This document shows positions 50,120 to 60,134 of a DNA stretch of 64,000 nt, piece by piece. This stretch comes from Paratinospora sagittata (taxonomy: Eukaryota > Streptophyta > Magnoliopsida > Ranunculales > Menispermaceae): NCBI GenBank assembly GCA_035771175.1, contig CM069610.1, positions 24,704,501 to 24,768,500 on the forward strand, read 5' to 3'. Position 1 is the first letter of the stretch, and each line of letters starts with the position of its first letter. The position numbers were made by a program, and so were the translations under genes. The notes below the pieces were generated by a model, which was given only the letters and a program-made list of their open reading frames with translations, was not told the DNA's origin and did not search any database.

Positions 50120-53047
50120 ACCGAGACCACTTCATATATACTTACAACTTAAAACAATGGATAGCGTCCGCAAATCTAAGCACAAAAGGCATAAAATGAA
50201 GGACGTGCTGATCAACGACGTTATCATCAAGGCAGATTGCAATTTTGATTCTATTCGAAGCTTGTTTTGACAAATGCAAGAATCAATACATTCTTCTCTT
50301 GAAAACTCTTTGGAAAGCTCAATCTAACTTGCAAAAATCGTGTTTGTTGTATTTTTGAAAATCAGAGAATGAGTGTTTTATAAAATTAGAAGTTGCGGGT
50401 TAAAGGGCAAGAGAGTACAAAATGATTTGAATTCAAAACATTGTTTAATCTAAAGTTGTTTTGGGCGTGCGAGACAATGGGAATCATCTAGGTGTTAGTA
50501 TTGAATATTTCAATTAAGATAACCTGGAGAAATTGTATAAGGAATAGAAAAATCGAGCAAGCAGAAGTGCCCACATTTTTCTCGTTAGAAATATCAGATT
50601 TTTTTCTCCGACGTGGATAGTGTGCTATTGGGTTGTGTATCATGTTCTCAATTGACAGATAGCAGGCTATAGCAGATCGATATACACAAACCCGAGAGCT
50701 CGAGTTTTACGGACTTTCCGATAGCGTGTTATCGAGGCCTATAGCGCGCTATTGCCCATTTTTCTAAAAATGGAAAGATCACGGCAACTGCTTTATAGCG
50801 AAGTATCAAAGGGGATAGCGCGCTATAGGCAATTTTCCAGAAAAACAATGTTTTATGATAGAACCCTATCAGCGTGCTATCAACGCTGATAGTGCGCTAG
50901 TGCCTTCAGGAAAATTTTGGCAAATTGCTGGATAGCCTTATTTTTGTAAAATTAATATTTTGACACTCAAGAACCATTCCATTAACTCAAAACATATTGT
51001 ATAAGATTAAAAACTTTTAAATAATTCAAAACTCATTGAAATTATGATTAAAACCTTTCGGAAAACATTTTTTCAAAATGAAATACTATATCGAAGTGAT
51101 TTTGAAGACTTTGCAGATTTCAGAGTTTTAGTGCTGAGATTGATCGAGAGGTTACCCTACAAACCAAAGATCAAACTAATGCCTTACTTAGGCATGAGAT
51201 ATGTCTTCGTTCTTTTAGCTTGATCTTTGTAGACTTCGAAAGCTATTGTTTGATGTGTTCTTTTTTGTTGTGTTATCTTACCGAGATCACTTCATATATA
51301 CTTACAACTTAAAACAATGGATAGCCTCTGCAAATCTAAGCACACAAAAGGGATAAAATGAAGAACCTGCTGATCAACGACGTTATCATCAAGGCAGATT
51401 GCAATTTTGATTCTATTCGAAGCTTGTTTTGACAAATGCAAGAATCAATACATTCTTCTCTTGAAAAACTCTTTGGAAAGCTCAATCTAACTTGCAAAAA
51501 TCGTGTTTGTTGTATTTTTGAAAATCAGAGAATGAGTGTTTTATAAAATTAGAAGTTGCGGGTTAAAGGGCAAGAGAGTACAAAATGATTTGAATTCAAA
51601 ACATTGTTTAATCTAAAGTTGTTTTGGGCGTGCGAGACAATGGGAATCATCTAGGTGTTAGTAGTGAATATTTCAATTAAGATAACCTGGAGAAATTGTA
51701 TAAGGAATAGAAAAATCGAGCAAGCAGAAGTGCCCACATTTTTCCCGTTAGAAATATCAAATTTTTTTCTCAGACGTGGATAGCGTGCTATTGGGTTGTG
51801 TATCATGTTCTCAATTGACAGATAGCAGGCTATAGCAGATCGATATACACAAACCCGAGAGCTCGAGTTTTACGGACTTTCCGATAGCCTGTTATCGAGG
51901 CCTATAGCGCGCTATTGCCCATTTTACTAAAAATGGAAAGATCACGGCAACTGTTTTATAGCGAAGTATCAAAGGGGATAGCGCGCTATAGGCAATTTCT
52001 CAGAAAAACAAATGTTTTATTACACAACCCTATCAGCGTGCTATCAACACTGATAGTGCGCTAGTGCCTTCAGGAAAATTTTGGCAAATTGCTGGATAGC
52101 CTTATTTTTGTAAAATTAATATTTTGACACTCAAGAACCATTCCATTAACTCAAAACATATTGTATAAGATTAAGAACTTTTAAATAATTCAAAACTCAT
52201 TGAAATTATGATTAAAACCTTTCGGAAAACATTTTTTCAAAATGAAATACTATATCGAAGTGATTTTGAAGACTTTGCAGATTTCAGAGTTTTAGTGCTG
52301 AGATTGATCGAGAGGTTACCCTACACACCAAAGATCAAACAAATGCCTTACTTAGGCATGAGATATGTCTTCGTTCTTTTAGCTTGATCTTTGTAGACTT
52401 CGAAAGCTATTGTTTGATGTGTTCTTGATGCAAGACGATTGATGTGTTCTTTTTTGTTGTGTTATCTTACCGAGACCACTTCATATATACTTACAACTTA
52501 AAACCATGGATAGCCTCTGCAAATCTGAGCACAAAAGGGATAAAATGAAGGACTTGCTGATCAACGACGTTATCATCAAGGCAGATAGCAATTTTGATTC
52601 TATTCGAAGCTTGTTTTGACAAATGCAAGAATCAATACTTTCTTCTCTTGAAAAACTCTTTGGAAAGCTCAATCTAACTTGCAAAAATCGTGTGTGTTGT
52701 ATTTTTGAAGATCAGAGAATGAGTGTTTTATAAAATTAGAAGTTGCGGGTTAAAGGGTAAGAGAGTACAAAATGATTTGAATTCAAAACATTGTTTAATC
52801 TAAAGTTGTTTTGGGCGTGCGAGACAATGGGAATCATCTAGGTGTTAGTAGAGAATATTTCAATTAAGATAACCTGGAGAAATTGTATAAGGAATAGAAA
52901 AATCGAGCAAGCAGAAGTGCCCACATTTTTCTCGTTAGAAATATCAGATTTTTTTCTCAGACGTGGATAGCGTGCTATTGGGTTGTGTATCATGTTCTCA
53001 ATTGACAGATAGCAGGCTATAGCAGATCGATATACACAAACCCGAGA
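50120..53047. repeat. Distal satellite monomers with a private 25-bp deletion, ending at the retrotransposon
   Basis: About two and a half monomers close the visible array. The copy before phase mark 51284 lacks 25 bp near 51252-51261: other copies have two GATGTGTTCT words around TGATGCAAGACAATT, and this copy keeps only one, as expected from slippage between direct repeats. A 2-bp CA insertion (AAGCACACAAAAG) follows near 51340. The array stops after ACAAACCCGAGA, whereas every other monomer continues with GCTCGAG. Confidence 0.85.
53043..53047. other. Probable 5-bp target site (CGAGA) left of the retrotransposon
   Basis: The satellite reads CCCGAGA and is then interrupted by the LTR start TGTAGCACCC. 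Intact monomers read CCCGAGAGCTCGAG here. Ty3/gypsy integrases make 5-bp target duplications, so CGAGA is the expected left copy. The right copy lies beyond the window, so this is a prediction. Confidence 0.6.
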
Positions 53048-53068
53048 TGTAGCACCCATGCCTTTAGG

Positions 53069-53076
53069 TGACGTCA
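53069..53076. promoter_or_regulatory. TGACGTCA palindrome at the left end of the 5' LTR
   Basis: This is a perfect 8-bp TGACGTCA, 21 bp inside the LTR. In plants TGACG words are bound by TGA-class bZIP factors. The same palindrome occurs near the right end of the LTR and in the 3' LTR. That it acts as an enhancer site is inference. Confidence 0.45.
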
Positions 53077-53096
53077 TTTTGACCCATAGTGTACCC

Positions 53097-53133
53097 TATA
53101 CGTATTCGTATACGTATGTGTATATGTATTTTG
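53097..53133. repeat. Alternating purine-pyrimidine GTATACGTAT tract
   Basis: The 5' LTR has repeated TACGTAT and GTATACGTAT words forming a nearly unbroken purine-pyrimidine alternation with dyad symmetry. The 3' LTR carries the same tract with one extra G before TATACG (near 63798). Such tracts can extrude hairpins or adopt Z-DNA; whether it matters here is not known. Confidence 0.5.
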
Positions 53134-53675
53134 ATGCTCGAAGTACGTAAGTTTGAGTGTCTTTGCATGATTTTAGGTCATAAAGGGTACGCATGAAATT
53201 TCGGAACCATCGGAGACCTGTTCGACGTCAAAACATTTCAAAAACGGTGTTTTGGATCCAGTGGAGCTTTCTATTTCTGTCACAACTTACATCAATGGTT
53301 TGATCGCCTAGATCCGTTGTCTGATTGGGCTGAAATTTTGTCAGCTCATTCTTATATGATAGATCTTCATTATGAACGGTGAAGATCTTAATTGGAGTTA
53401 CCTAATTTGAGTTATAACGCCCAAAACACTGTTTCACGGATTCTGGGATTTTCTTACGCCGTTTTGATCAAACAGATAGATCTCACAATCCCACCGTTGG
53501 ATTGAGGCTAAAATTTACCAGAATGTTGATAACTTACTCATTCAATGTTTGTTCGGTTAAGATGTTAAAGTCATGCGTATCTTGCAAGAAATGGACTATC
53601 TAAAATCAAGTATTGTAACAGGAAAACTGGGTTTTTGATAGTTTTGACAACTTTTAGTTGTAGGCCTAAGCTTAT

Positions 53676-53684
53676 CTATTTAAG
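53676..53684 (+). promoter_or_regulatory. Candidate TATA box of the LTR promoter (CTATTTAAG)
   Basis: CTATTTAAG lies about 630 bp into the LTR, just upstream of a purine-rich tract (AAAAGAGAGAAACG, then GGAGAGGAGAAAAGGAG). That arrangement is common at the U3/R border of plant gypsy LTRs, and transcription would start roughly 30 bp downstream. The call rests on motif and position only. Confidence 0.45.
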
Positions 53685-55087
53685 CAACCAAAACGTGATT
53701 TTAGGTTCATTTGCTCATTTCTCAGCCAGAAAAGAGAGAAACGTGCTGGAGAGGAGAAAAGGAGAGGAAAGTTAGGGTTTGGTGGTTTCTTGCTCAAGAA
53801 CACCTTAAGGTTTGTATTTTTCCTCCATTTCTTCCTTGAATCTCTCTATTAGTTGCATGATAGCTTTATTTTGAGCATGAGGGTTTCATTTTGATGCATG
53901 CATTGTGATGAACCTTGGATGGGTGGAAGACCAAAGTTGGAGTTGAGTCTTGCATATCACATATGTGTGATTAGAGAGTGTAAGGAGTACACTAATGGTG
54001 AAAGCCCCAATTTCTAGCAAGAAATTGGAAGGTTTAGTTCAAATGACCTAAACTTAGTTTATGGCCTTAGACTTTTTCAAAATGTTTGCATGTCAACTAT
54101 CTTGATCTAGTGGCCATTGTGGATGATTCCATGTTGCAAGATCAGTAAAATTCATGGTTGAACATGATGCCCTAGTGTAAAATTGGCAATAGGGCATATG
54201 TATGAAATTTTCCAGATTTGGGGCTTTTGATGCTCTTGATATAAAATCTGGAAAATTATGCAATGTAGGTCTAATTGGACATGATTAGAGTTGTTTGATG
54301 ATTGAATTCAGTGGGTTCACATAATGAATACCCTAAGATTGACTAATTTTGATCTAGGCTAAGTATTTGGTAATTTTGCATGTAATTTGGGGATTTTGCC
54401 CAAATTGGGAGTTTTCACCCAAAGCAAGTCAATTTGTGAAATTGACTTGGGGATTGTTTAATTGGACCCAAATTAAGTAGAATCATGGGTTTAAAATGTT
54501 AGTACCTATGTTAAATTGATTTGACTTAGTTCATTTTGACCTTATGTTTTATATTGGCCTAATTGGGGATTTTGATCAAGACTTAGTCAATTGATGAAAT
54601 TGACTTGATGTATAGTCTAATTGACCCTAATTATAATTGAATTTCATGTATATTAGTGGTTGGATCATGGGATCACCCTATTACATTCAATTTAGGTCAA
54701 TCTTAGTTTAATTGAGTCTAAATGATCAAGTTGGGCAATATGGAAATTGGCTCAATGGGGTAATCAATTTAGAATCTAATTGACTTTAGATTGGGTTTGA
54801 ACATGGGGTTTTGACACACTTTATGACTGATTTTCAGTTGTGTGAACCATGTTATTTTCAGGTCTTGTGATTGATCTTGAACCCGTTTAGTCAATTGGAG
54901 AGTTTTGGCAATTGGATTGGCTAGACTTAGCCAATCAAGTGTGAGTGTTCTTTTACTTTTGGATTATTTATATGTGGCATTGTAGTATAGAAATGTTTTA
55001 AATACTTATGTATGATGGTATGCATGTTTTAATATTCCATGAAATTCATTTGAGCATAATTCATTGGGATGACAATTTGGGTTGAGG

Positions 55088-55092
55088 CCCCT
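55088..55092. other. Left target-site duplication CCCCT of the nested solo LTR
   Basis: CCCCT immediately precedes TGTGGCGACC and is repeated exactly after the other end of the insert at 58034-58038. A 5-bp duplication is diagnostic of LTR-retrotransposon integration. Confidence 0.9.
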
Positions 55093-55813
55093 TGTGGCGA
55101 CCCCGCACCCCGGACCACCAACCCCGCAGGGAATGGCGTACGGAATGGCGGGGCGGGACGCCCGGCGTAGGCATCTCCGACCACTCCTCAACTCCCGTGA
55201 GGTGGTTGAGACCCTACAAGCCTTATCCCAAACAACGATATGATATCAAAAGGTATTAAACAAAACTACCCACCGTATTAATCATCCAAGACAAGAGATA
55301 ATCCATAAAAAAATGAACCATAAATAATAATCATAATCCCTACAGTCCATTAAAATTGACATACTCATAAAGTCCAAAATTGTGGGTACAAATAAAACCG
55401 TCATATGCCCACATAGTCTATCTAACAAGTCCCAACTCACCCATACTACAATGTGGTAAGTGTTATAATTACATAATCCAAAATATAGTACTTCATAATT
55501 TAAAACACAAATCAATCAAAATGTCTCTCAACTCACATCGAGGCCTTGGATTCTCTCGCAGGCAAGGCCCTCAAGATATGACTACTCCTTTGCCCTTATT
55601 CGGGACAGAAGGACCTGAAAGAGGAAAATGAGGGTGAGCCAACGATGCCCAGTGAATAGAATTCAAATATGTTATCAATACTCATCAATAAATATCATGT
55701 ATGCATGTCAATGTGTAGCATGATTAAAAGCTCATAACATATAGATATCAAGCATTTATAATAAGTTCGATGCAAGTAAAAGTTTATCAATTTGGATCCA
55801 CATTCCACATGCC

Positions 55814-55917
55814 TTGGGTTACTAGTACACGTCTATTTCACCGTGCCGTTGATCCCAATCATGTTTATTTGGGTTACTAGTACACGTCTATTTCACCCTG
55901 CCGTTGATCCCAATCAT
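55814..55917. repeat. Direct repeat, 55-bp period, in the nested solo LTR
   Basis: Two copies start at 55814 and 55869 with TTGGGTTACTAGTACACG. They are almost identical over 49 bp, with one visible difference (CACCGTGCC versus CACCCTGCC). Confidence 0.85.
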
Positions 55918-56994
55918 TTTCTTTCCTGAAACCCTCTTATGACAAGGTTAAGTCCCCCTATTAGCCAGATAGATGGGTCCAACCAAAGTCATAAGGTTTT
56001 CTCAAATCAATGCATCATTCAAAACATTAGAACGCATTCATGCTTTCAAGATACAATATATATAAGTGATATGATGACATAAAAGATATAATCATAAATG
56101 AAGTCTACTCACAACCAAGCCTCGCGAGAGTATTTAACCACACACGACCACCAAACCGAATCAACCCAATCAAGATCCTGAAACATACATCAATATCCTA
56201 CCATACATCAATTTCTATGCTCAATCACATAGACATTACACATCAACCCTAAATCAGCCCACATATAAACAATAGGCCTAAATCCCATCTAATCCCATCA
56301 TTCAACTCAAATCACATGACTTAGGCCTCTAATGCATAGTTCTCATACATAAACCATTCTATTAATCAAAAATACTGATTTTCAATTCCTTAGGCATAAA
56401 CATGCCCAAATCTGGTCACTTGATCACAAGTAGGCCTAACCCATGATATGGTCACAACCACCAAATCAGTAGCATAATCAACTCTAATCATGCTTAATTA
56501 AACATAAGTTGCATCAATTCAATGATTCTAGGCCAAAAGCATCAAAAGCCCTAAAATATGAAATTTTCCATACTTAGGCCATATTGTCGATTTACACTAG
56601 GTCACCATGTTCAGCCATGTATATCACTGATTTTGCATCATAGGTTCATCAACAATGGCAACTAGGTCAACATAGTTGACATGCAAGCTATTTGGAAATG
56701 TCTAAGTTCATATTCTAAATTTAGGTCCAATACAAGCACCTTACCAATTCTTCATTTAATATTCTGTTCAGATGTATTAATCTACCAATAGAAATATGTA
56801 ATCACAAAATCAACCGTACATATTTAAGTATGTGAAGAAACAAACCTTCTGTCCAAATATCAGCCCAATCCAACGGTGGACCGAAAAGATATGTATCTTT
56901 GATGAACAAGTATCTAATCAGACAGTTTCTCCTTTCCTGCTGCAAATACCCAAACTCAGATGGCTATATCACACAAAATACTAACCGAATAAAC

Positions 56995-57357
56995 ATCTCC
57001 ATCGTTCAGAATACAGAAATATCTGTTATAAACTACATACCCAAATTTGATATCCATCCAACGGTCGATTGAGGAGATCTACAAGTTTGACCGAAACGGC
57101 ACGAGAAACCCAGAAATTCCGACCAGCTTCGTTTGAGAGGTTATATATCTTAGAAAAAGACTCTAATTAAGATCTCCACCGTTCCGACTGTAGAAATATC
57201 AGTTTTAAACTACATACCCAAATTTGGTAGCCATCTAACGGTAGAGTTAGGAGCTCTATAAGTTTGAGCGAAACGGTGCGAGAAATCCAGACTATCCGAC
57301 CAGCTTTGTTTGAGAGGTTAGATCTCTTAGACGAAACCTCTGATCAAGATCTCCACC
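56995..57357. repeat. 177-bp tandem repeat in the nested solo LTR
   Basis: The marker ATCTCCAYC occurs at 56995, 57172 and 57349, exactly 177 bp apart. Units 56995-57171 and 57172-57348 share ACTACATACCCAAATTTG, a CCATCYAACGGT block and GTTTGAGAGGTTA, with many substitutions between them. A more degenerate unit precedes them and a partial one follows. Old internal duplication of this kind is common in long plant LTRs. Confidence 0.8.
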
Positions 57358-57549
57358 GACCAGAATGAAGAACCGTAAGCTACGAACGTGCTGATAAAAT
57401 TTGAGCTCAATCTGACCGTATATTCCAAAGATCCACCTCTTTGATGGAAACGTCGCAGGGATCTTCCTCCTGCAACTCTCTCCTTCCTTCTCTTCTTCTT
57501 TCCTTTCTCTTCTTTTCTTTCTCTCCACTCACCTCTTTCTAACACTTCC

Positions 57550-57609
57550 TTGATTCCCTCCTTGATTCTCTCCTTAATTCTCTCCTTGATTCTCTCCTTG
57601 ATTCCCTCC
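57550..57609. repeat. Minisatellite, five 12-bp units
   Basis: There are five units of TTGATTCYCTCC (the third is TTAATTCTCTCC) in a pyrimidine-rich tract that is purine-rich on the solo LTR's own strand. The open frame across it reads as a low-complexity ILSL repeat and is not a gene. Confidence 0.85.
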
Positions 57610-58033
57610 ACTCATTCTAGCACTTCCTTGAACAAGAGAAGTGGGCATTGGACACTTGTCCACTTTCATGCACCAACCTTCACATGTGTTGGTCTCATAC
57701 TACCCATACCAACCACATGTATTTTAAATGTCCAATCCATTTAATACACCAAATTTTCAATTTCATTTATCCTTTTATTCAATCAATCCTAACCCATATC
57801 AATTCATGGTTTAATGAGCCCATGCATAAATCATAACATATGCATTATACTTTAATTTAACATGACTCATATACAATTTATGATACATATATTTATATAC
57901 ATTATCAAGCATCAACTATACAAACATTAAACAATCATCAAACAAACACCAAACATATCAAGACAACACATAGAGTTTGGGCAAAAATGCAATTAGGTTA
58001 TGGGCTAGATGAAATAATTTTCGGGGCGTCACA

Positions 58034-58038
58034 CCCCT
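58034..58038. other. Right target-site duplication CCCCT of the nested solo LTR
   Basis: This is an exact repeat of 55088-55092. The host LTR resumes at 58039 with AGTTGGAATTTCC. Confidence 0.9.
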
Positions 58039-58820
58039 AGTTGGAATTTCCTCTTTTTGGGAATTCTCGTAAGTCTAGCGGCGATCCCAGTTGTGTACCT
58101 GGCAGAGGGTTATATGCCTTGTGTATGGGTAGGTTTGTTTAAAATAATCCTACGTGCTGCACGACCCCATAAACCCTATTAGAATACGAGTATTGTGTGT
58201 GTGTTCGGGCGCTGTGTGTCGCGCACCAGGCCTTGAAACCCCCATACTCAGGAGGTGTTAGGATTGCATGAGCATGACTACAAAATGTTATGCATCGTCT
58301 TATGTATGACTTGATGCATTATGTTAGCATGTATGTAATATATTTCGTCATCATGATATTTCAACTGTTTTATGATCTTACCATGTTTTATAAATGCACG
58401 TATATGCCACTTGTAAATAACATTCACTGAGCTGGCTGTAGCTCACACCTCACCATCTTCTTTCAGGATCTGATAGAAAAGGAAAAGGAAAGGCTTGACT
58501 GCGGAGCGTCCCTTGTTTTTGTTTCATGTAGGTGTTGTACATTTAGTTTTGTATTTTGATAATTATGTACATGATAACACCTAGTAATAGTATATTTAAC
58601 ACATAGTTGGGATGTGTTGGGTTTTGTATCATTTTGAAGACTTTGGAATTTTATGTTTGTAAAACTTTGGAGGAGTAATATTTTATTTCATTATGATCAT
58701 GATAGTTGGTTGTTAATGATGTACTTTTATTTCTTTTTGGGGATTCGTATTTGTATTTTAGGCTGACGGGACGTCGGGCGTACCGACGGAGGGTATACTC
58801 GGAGGTTCCCGTGCCGGTCA

Positions 58821-58828
58821 TGACGTCA
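58821..58828. promoter_or_regulatory. TGACGTCA palindrome at the right end of the 5' LTR
   Basis: This is a second perfect TGACGTCA, 20 bp from the inferred LTR end. It mirrors the one 21 bp from the LTR start. A function in transcription or in integrase end recognition is not established. Confidence 0.4.
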
Positions 58829-58851
58829 CGTATAGTGGGTAGTGACAATTA

Positions 58852-58863
58852 TGGTATCAGAGC
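58852..58863 (+). other. Primer binding site complementary to initiator tRNA-Met
   Basis: TGGTATCAGAGC matches the reverse complement of the 3' end of plant tRNA-iMet over 12 bases. It lies four bases after the inferred LTR end. It primes minus-strand DNA synthesis and fixes the plus orientation of the element. Confidence 0.93.
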
Positions 58864-59045
58864 GAATGTTTTAGGTTTAAAATCCTTAAAAGAATAAAAG
58901 ACTTATATGATATTATGATTGCCTTTATGAGTATGATTATGGGTAGTTATCTTAGGGGTAACTTTTCCTGGATTGTGATCCTGATTGAGCTCTTCCTTAT
59001 TGTGAATTTCAGATATTTACAAGAGAAGAAAAAACAGGATCAGCC
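58864..59045 (+). other. Untranslated leader between primer site and gag
   Basis: This is an AT-rich leader of 182 bp with no long open frame. It is the expected place for packaging signals. The gag ATG at its end has a good plant start context (AGCCATGGA). Confidence 0.6.
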
Positions 59046-60128
59046 ATGGACCCAGAGGAACGCCTTAGGCGTATAGAAGCAGTCTTAGAGGCCACTCAGC
59101 AGCAGCACGCCCAGATTCTCGAGTTGCTAGGCCGTACACAGGGTGTTAGGCCACCACTGCAGGATGATGTTGCAGCCGCTGTAGAGCACAGTAGTGTGGC
59201 AGCAGTAGTAGGGGATCAGGCAGAGCAGGCAGGACCAGCTTGGGTCCAGCATGTCGTAGCTGGGGAGACTGAGGCTGAGCGGGCAGAGAAGGACCGCTAT
59301 GAGAGGGTTATGAAATCTTTCAAGTTTCGATATCCTGCTGAGTTTCCGGGAGGTCTTGATTTAGAGCTTGCTGAGGGATGGTTGACTCGGATGGAGACCA
59401 TATTCAGTGATATGAGGGCGCTTGAGCATGATAAGGTCAAGCTTGCCAGGTTTAAGCTGATTGGCAAGGCTAACAAATGGTGGGAACGGGTGGAGCGTCT
59501 CGAGGGCGAGGTCCGGACTTGGACTAGATTCAAGGAGTTGTTCTTTGTAGAGTTTTATCCACGGGCCGAGAGGGATCAACGTCGGAGCCAGTTTCTGCAT
59601 CTGACCCAAGACAACATGTCCGTGAGAGAGTACGAGCAAGAGTTCAACAGGTTGGCACTCTTCGCTCCAGAGATGGTTTCTACCGATGAGCTGAGGATGC
59701 AGAGGATACGGGATGGTTTCAGAAGCCGTATCTGTGAGGGTTTGGCACTGGCTGGCGTGCAGACCTATGCGCAGGCTATGGGGCAGGCCGCAGATTTTGA
59801 GGCCGCAGAGGCAAATTCTCGGATGAGGTTACCTGCAGCAGTCCAGGCACCCGTAGCTCCTACAGTTCAGACTCAACAGGCAGGGTCAGAGGCACAGTAT
59901 TTCAGTGGCAGGAGAGGCCGACGTAATAAGAGGCCAAGATTCAGCGGCAGTGGATATGAGGCATCTGTAGCCTCCGCTCCAGTATCAGTGGTACCACCAG
60001 CTGCGGGCCATAGTGTTCAGATTTCTAATCGATCCCAGCAGCAGCAACAGAGTTTTGTCAGATCTGGTGGACAGCAGACAGCCAGAACCGGGTCGCAGGC
60101 TGTATCTTCTGCACCTAGAACACCGTGA
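59046..60128 (+). CDS. gag: Gag capsid protein, ended by a TGA before its zinc knuckle
   Basis: This 360-residue product is the structural protein of the retrotransposon particle. The start at 59046 is the first in-frame ATG after the leader and has strong context. Residues 1-30 look like a short helical or coiled-coil N-terminus. Residues about 95-225 fit the Retrotrans_gag capsid domain, including WLTRMETIFSDM, KLIGKANKWWERV and FFVEFYP. Residues 260-360 are a disordered, Q- and S-rich tail with a basic patch GRRGRRNKRPRF at 288-299. The CCHC zinc knuckle that normally closes plant Gag is missing here: it lies 13 bases past the stop, in the same frame. The TGA at 60126-60128 follows CCG, and a CGA codon changed by one C-to-T transition would give it. 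The frame, codon use and domain order argue that gag and pol were one continuous polyprotein frame. Confidence 0.93.
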   Translation: MDPEERLRRIEAVLEATQQQHAQILELLGRTQGVRPPLQDDVAAAVEHSSVAAVVGDQAEQAGPAWVQHVVAGETEAERAEKDRYERVMKSFKFRYPAEFPGGLDLELAEGWLTRMETIFSDMRALEHDKVKLARFKLIGKANKWWERVERLEGEVRTWTRFKELFFVEFYPRAERDQRRSQFLHLTQDNMSVREYEQEFNRLALFAPEMVSTDELRMQRIRDGFRSRICEGLALAGVQTYAQAMGQAADFEAAEANSRMRLPAAVQAPVAPTVQTQQAGSEAQYFSGRRGRRNKRPRFSGSGYEASVASAPVSVVPPAAGHSVQISNRSQQQQQSFVRSGGQQTARTGSQAVSSAPRTP

Positions 60129-60134
60129 CCGATT

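Larger units (their letters stand above)
1..53047. repeat. Tandem satellite array, about 45 monomers of ~1.18 kb
   Basis: The whole stretch is one head-to-tail repeat with no unrelated insertion. Using the motif ACCGAGACCACTTC as a phase mark, copies start at about 543, 1727, 2912, 4097, 5282, 6467, 7652, 8837, 10023, 11209, 12367, 13525, 14711, 15897, 17083, 18242, 19426, 20612, 21798, 22986, 24172, 25331, 26515, 27701, 28887, 30074, 31259, 32444, 33630, 34815, 35972, 37159, 38314, 39500, 40656, 41841, 42999, 44186, 45373, 46559, 47746, 48933, 50120, 51284 and 52470. Most spacings are 1184-1189 bp; eight are near 1157 bp. The sequence is AT-rich, with GC concentrated in a cluster of GCGCGCTAT-like dyads. 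Neighbouring monomers differ by scattered substitutions and 1-2 bp indels. The array runs off the left edge in mid-monomer and is cut on the right by a retrotransposon. I do not recognise the family. It could be centromeric, pericentromeric or subtelomeric, and the sequence does not decide which. Confidence 0.97.
55093..58033 (-). mobile_element. Nested solo LTR (2941 bp) of a second Tekay-like retrotransposon, antisense to its host element
   Basis: The insert begins TGTGGCGACC and ends GGCGTCACA on the plus strand. Read on the minus strand it is TGTGACGCCCCGA...CGCCACA, a typical start and end for a plant gypsy LTR. It is flanked by CCCCT on both sides. It has no primer site, polypurine tract or polyprotein, so it is a solo LTR produced by LTR-LTR recombination. 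Its minus strand near 56530-56700 matches the host LTR near 54080-54235: shared words include GCATGTCAACTAT, CCTAGTGTAAA and GGGCTTTTGATGC in the same order. The two LTRs are therefore diverged relatives in opposite orientation. Several internal tandem repeats are listed separately. Short open frames inside it show no protein family. Confidence 0.93.
53048..58847 (+). repeat. 5' LTR of the chromovirus, split by a nested solo LTR
   Basis: The start is fixed by identity with the 3' LTR start at 63750 (TGTAGCACCC) and by the sudden end of the satellite. The end is set at ACA, four bases before the primer binding site. The original LTR is in two parts, 53048-55092 and 58039-58847, together 2854 bp. 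The first part carries a TATA-like box near 53676 and a purine-rich stretch after it. The region 54400-54700 holds two imperfect copies, 158 bp apart, of an inverted repeat GTCAATT...AATTGAC. The last 800 bp contain GC-rich patches and no coding sequence. The exact 3' border is inferred, because the matching end of the 3' LTR lies outside the window. Confidence 0.9.

Noticed and set aside
1..53047. Ribosomal intergenic spacer or CRISPR array as the identity of the repeat
   Set aside because: No rRNA gene or rRNA-like segment occurs in 45 monomers. The units are far too long and have no repeat-spacer alternation.
1..53047. Integrated pararetrovirus or Helitron-derived tandem repeat
   Set aside because: No reverse transcriptase, coat, Rep or helicase motif occurs in any frame of the monomer, and no terminal structure marks element ends.
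55282..55631. Overlapping 77- and 83-codon frames in the nested solo LTR
   Set aside because: Non-coding LTR sequence with low-complexity translation and no domain.
57292..57744. Frames of 64-94 codons over the pyrimidine-rich tract
   Set aside because: Translation is simple K/E/R or I/L/S repeats dictated by the 12-bp minisatellite.
58651..58897. Short frames at the end of the 5' LTR
   Set aside because: They cross the LTR end and primer site and have no recognisable domain.
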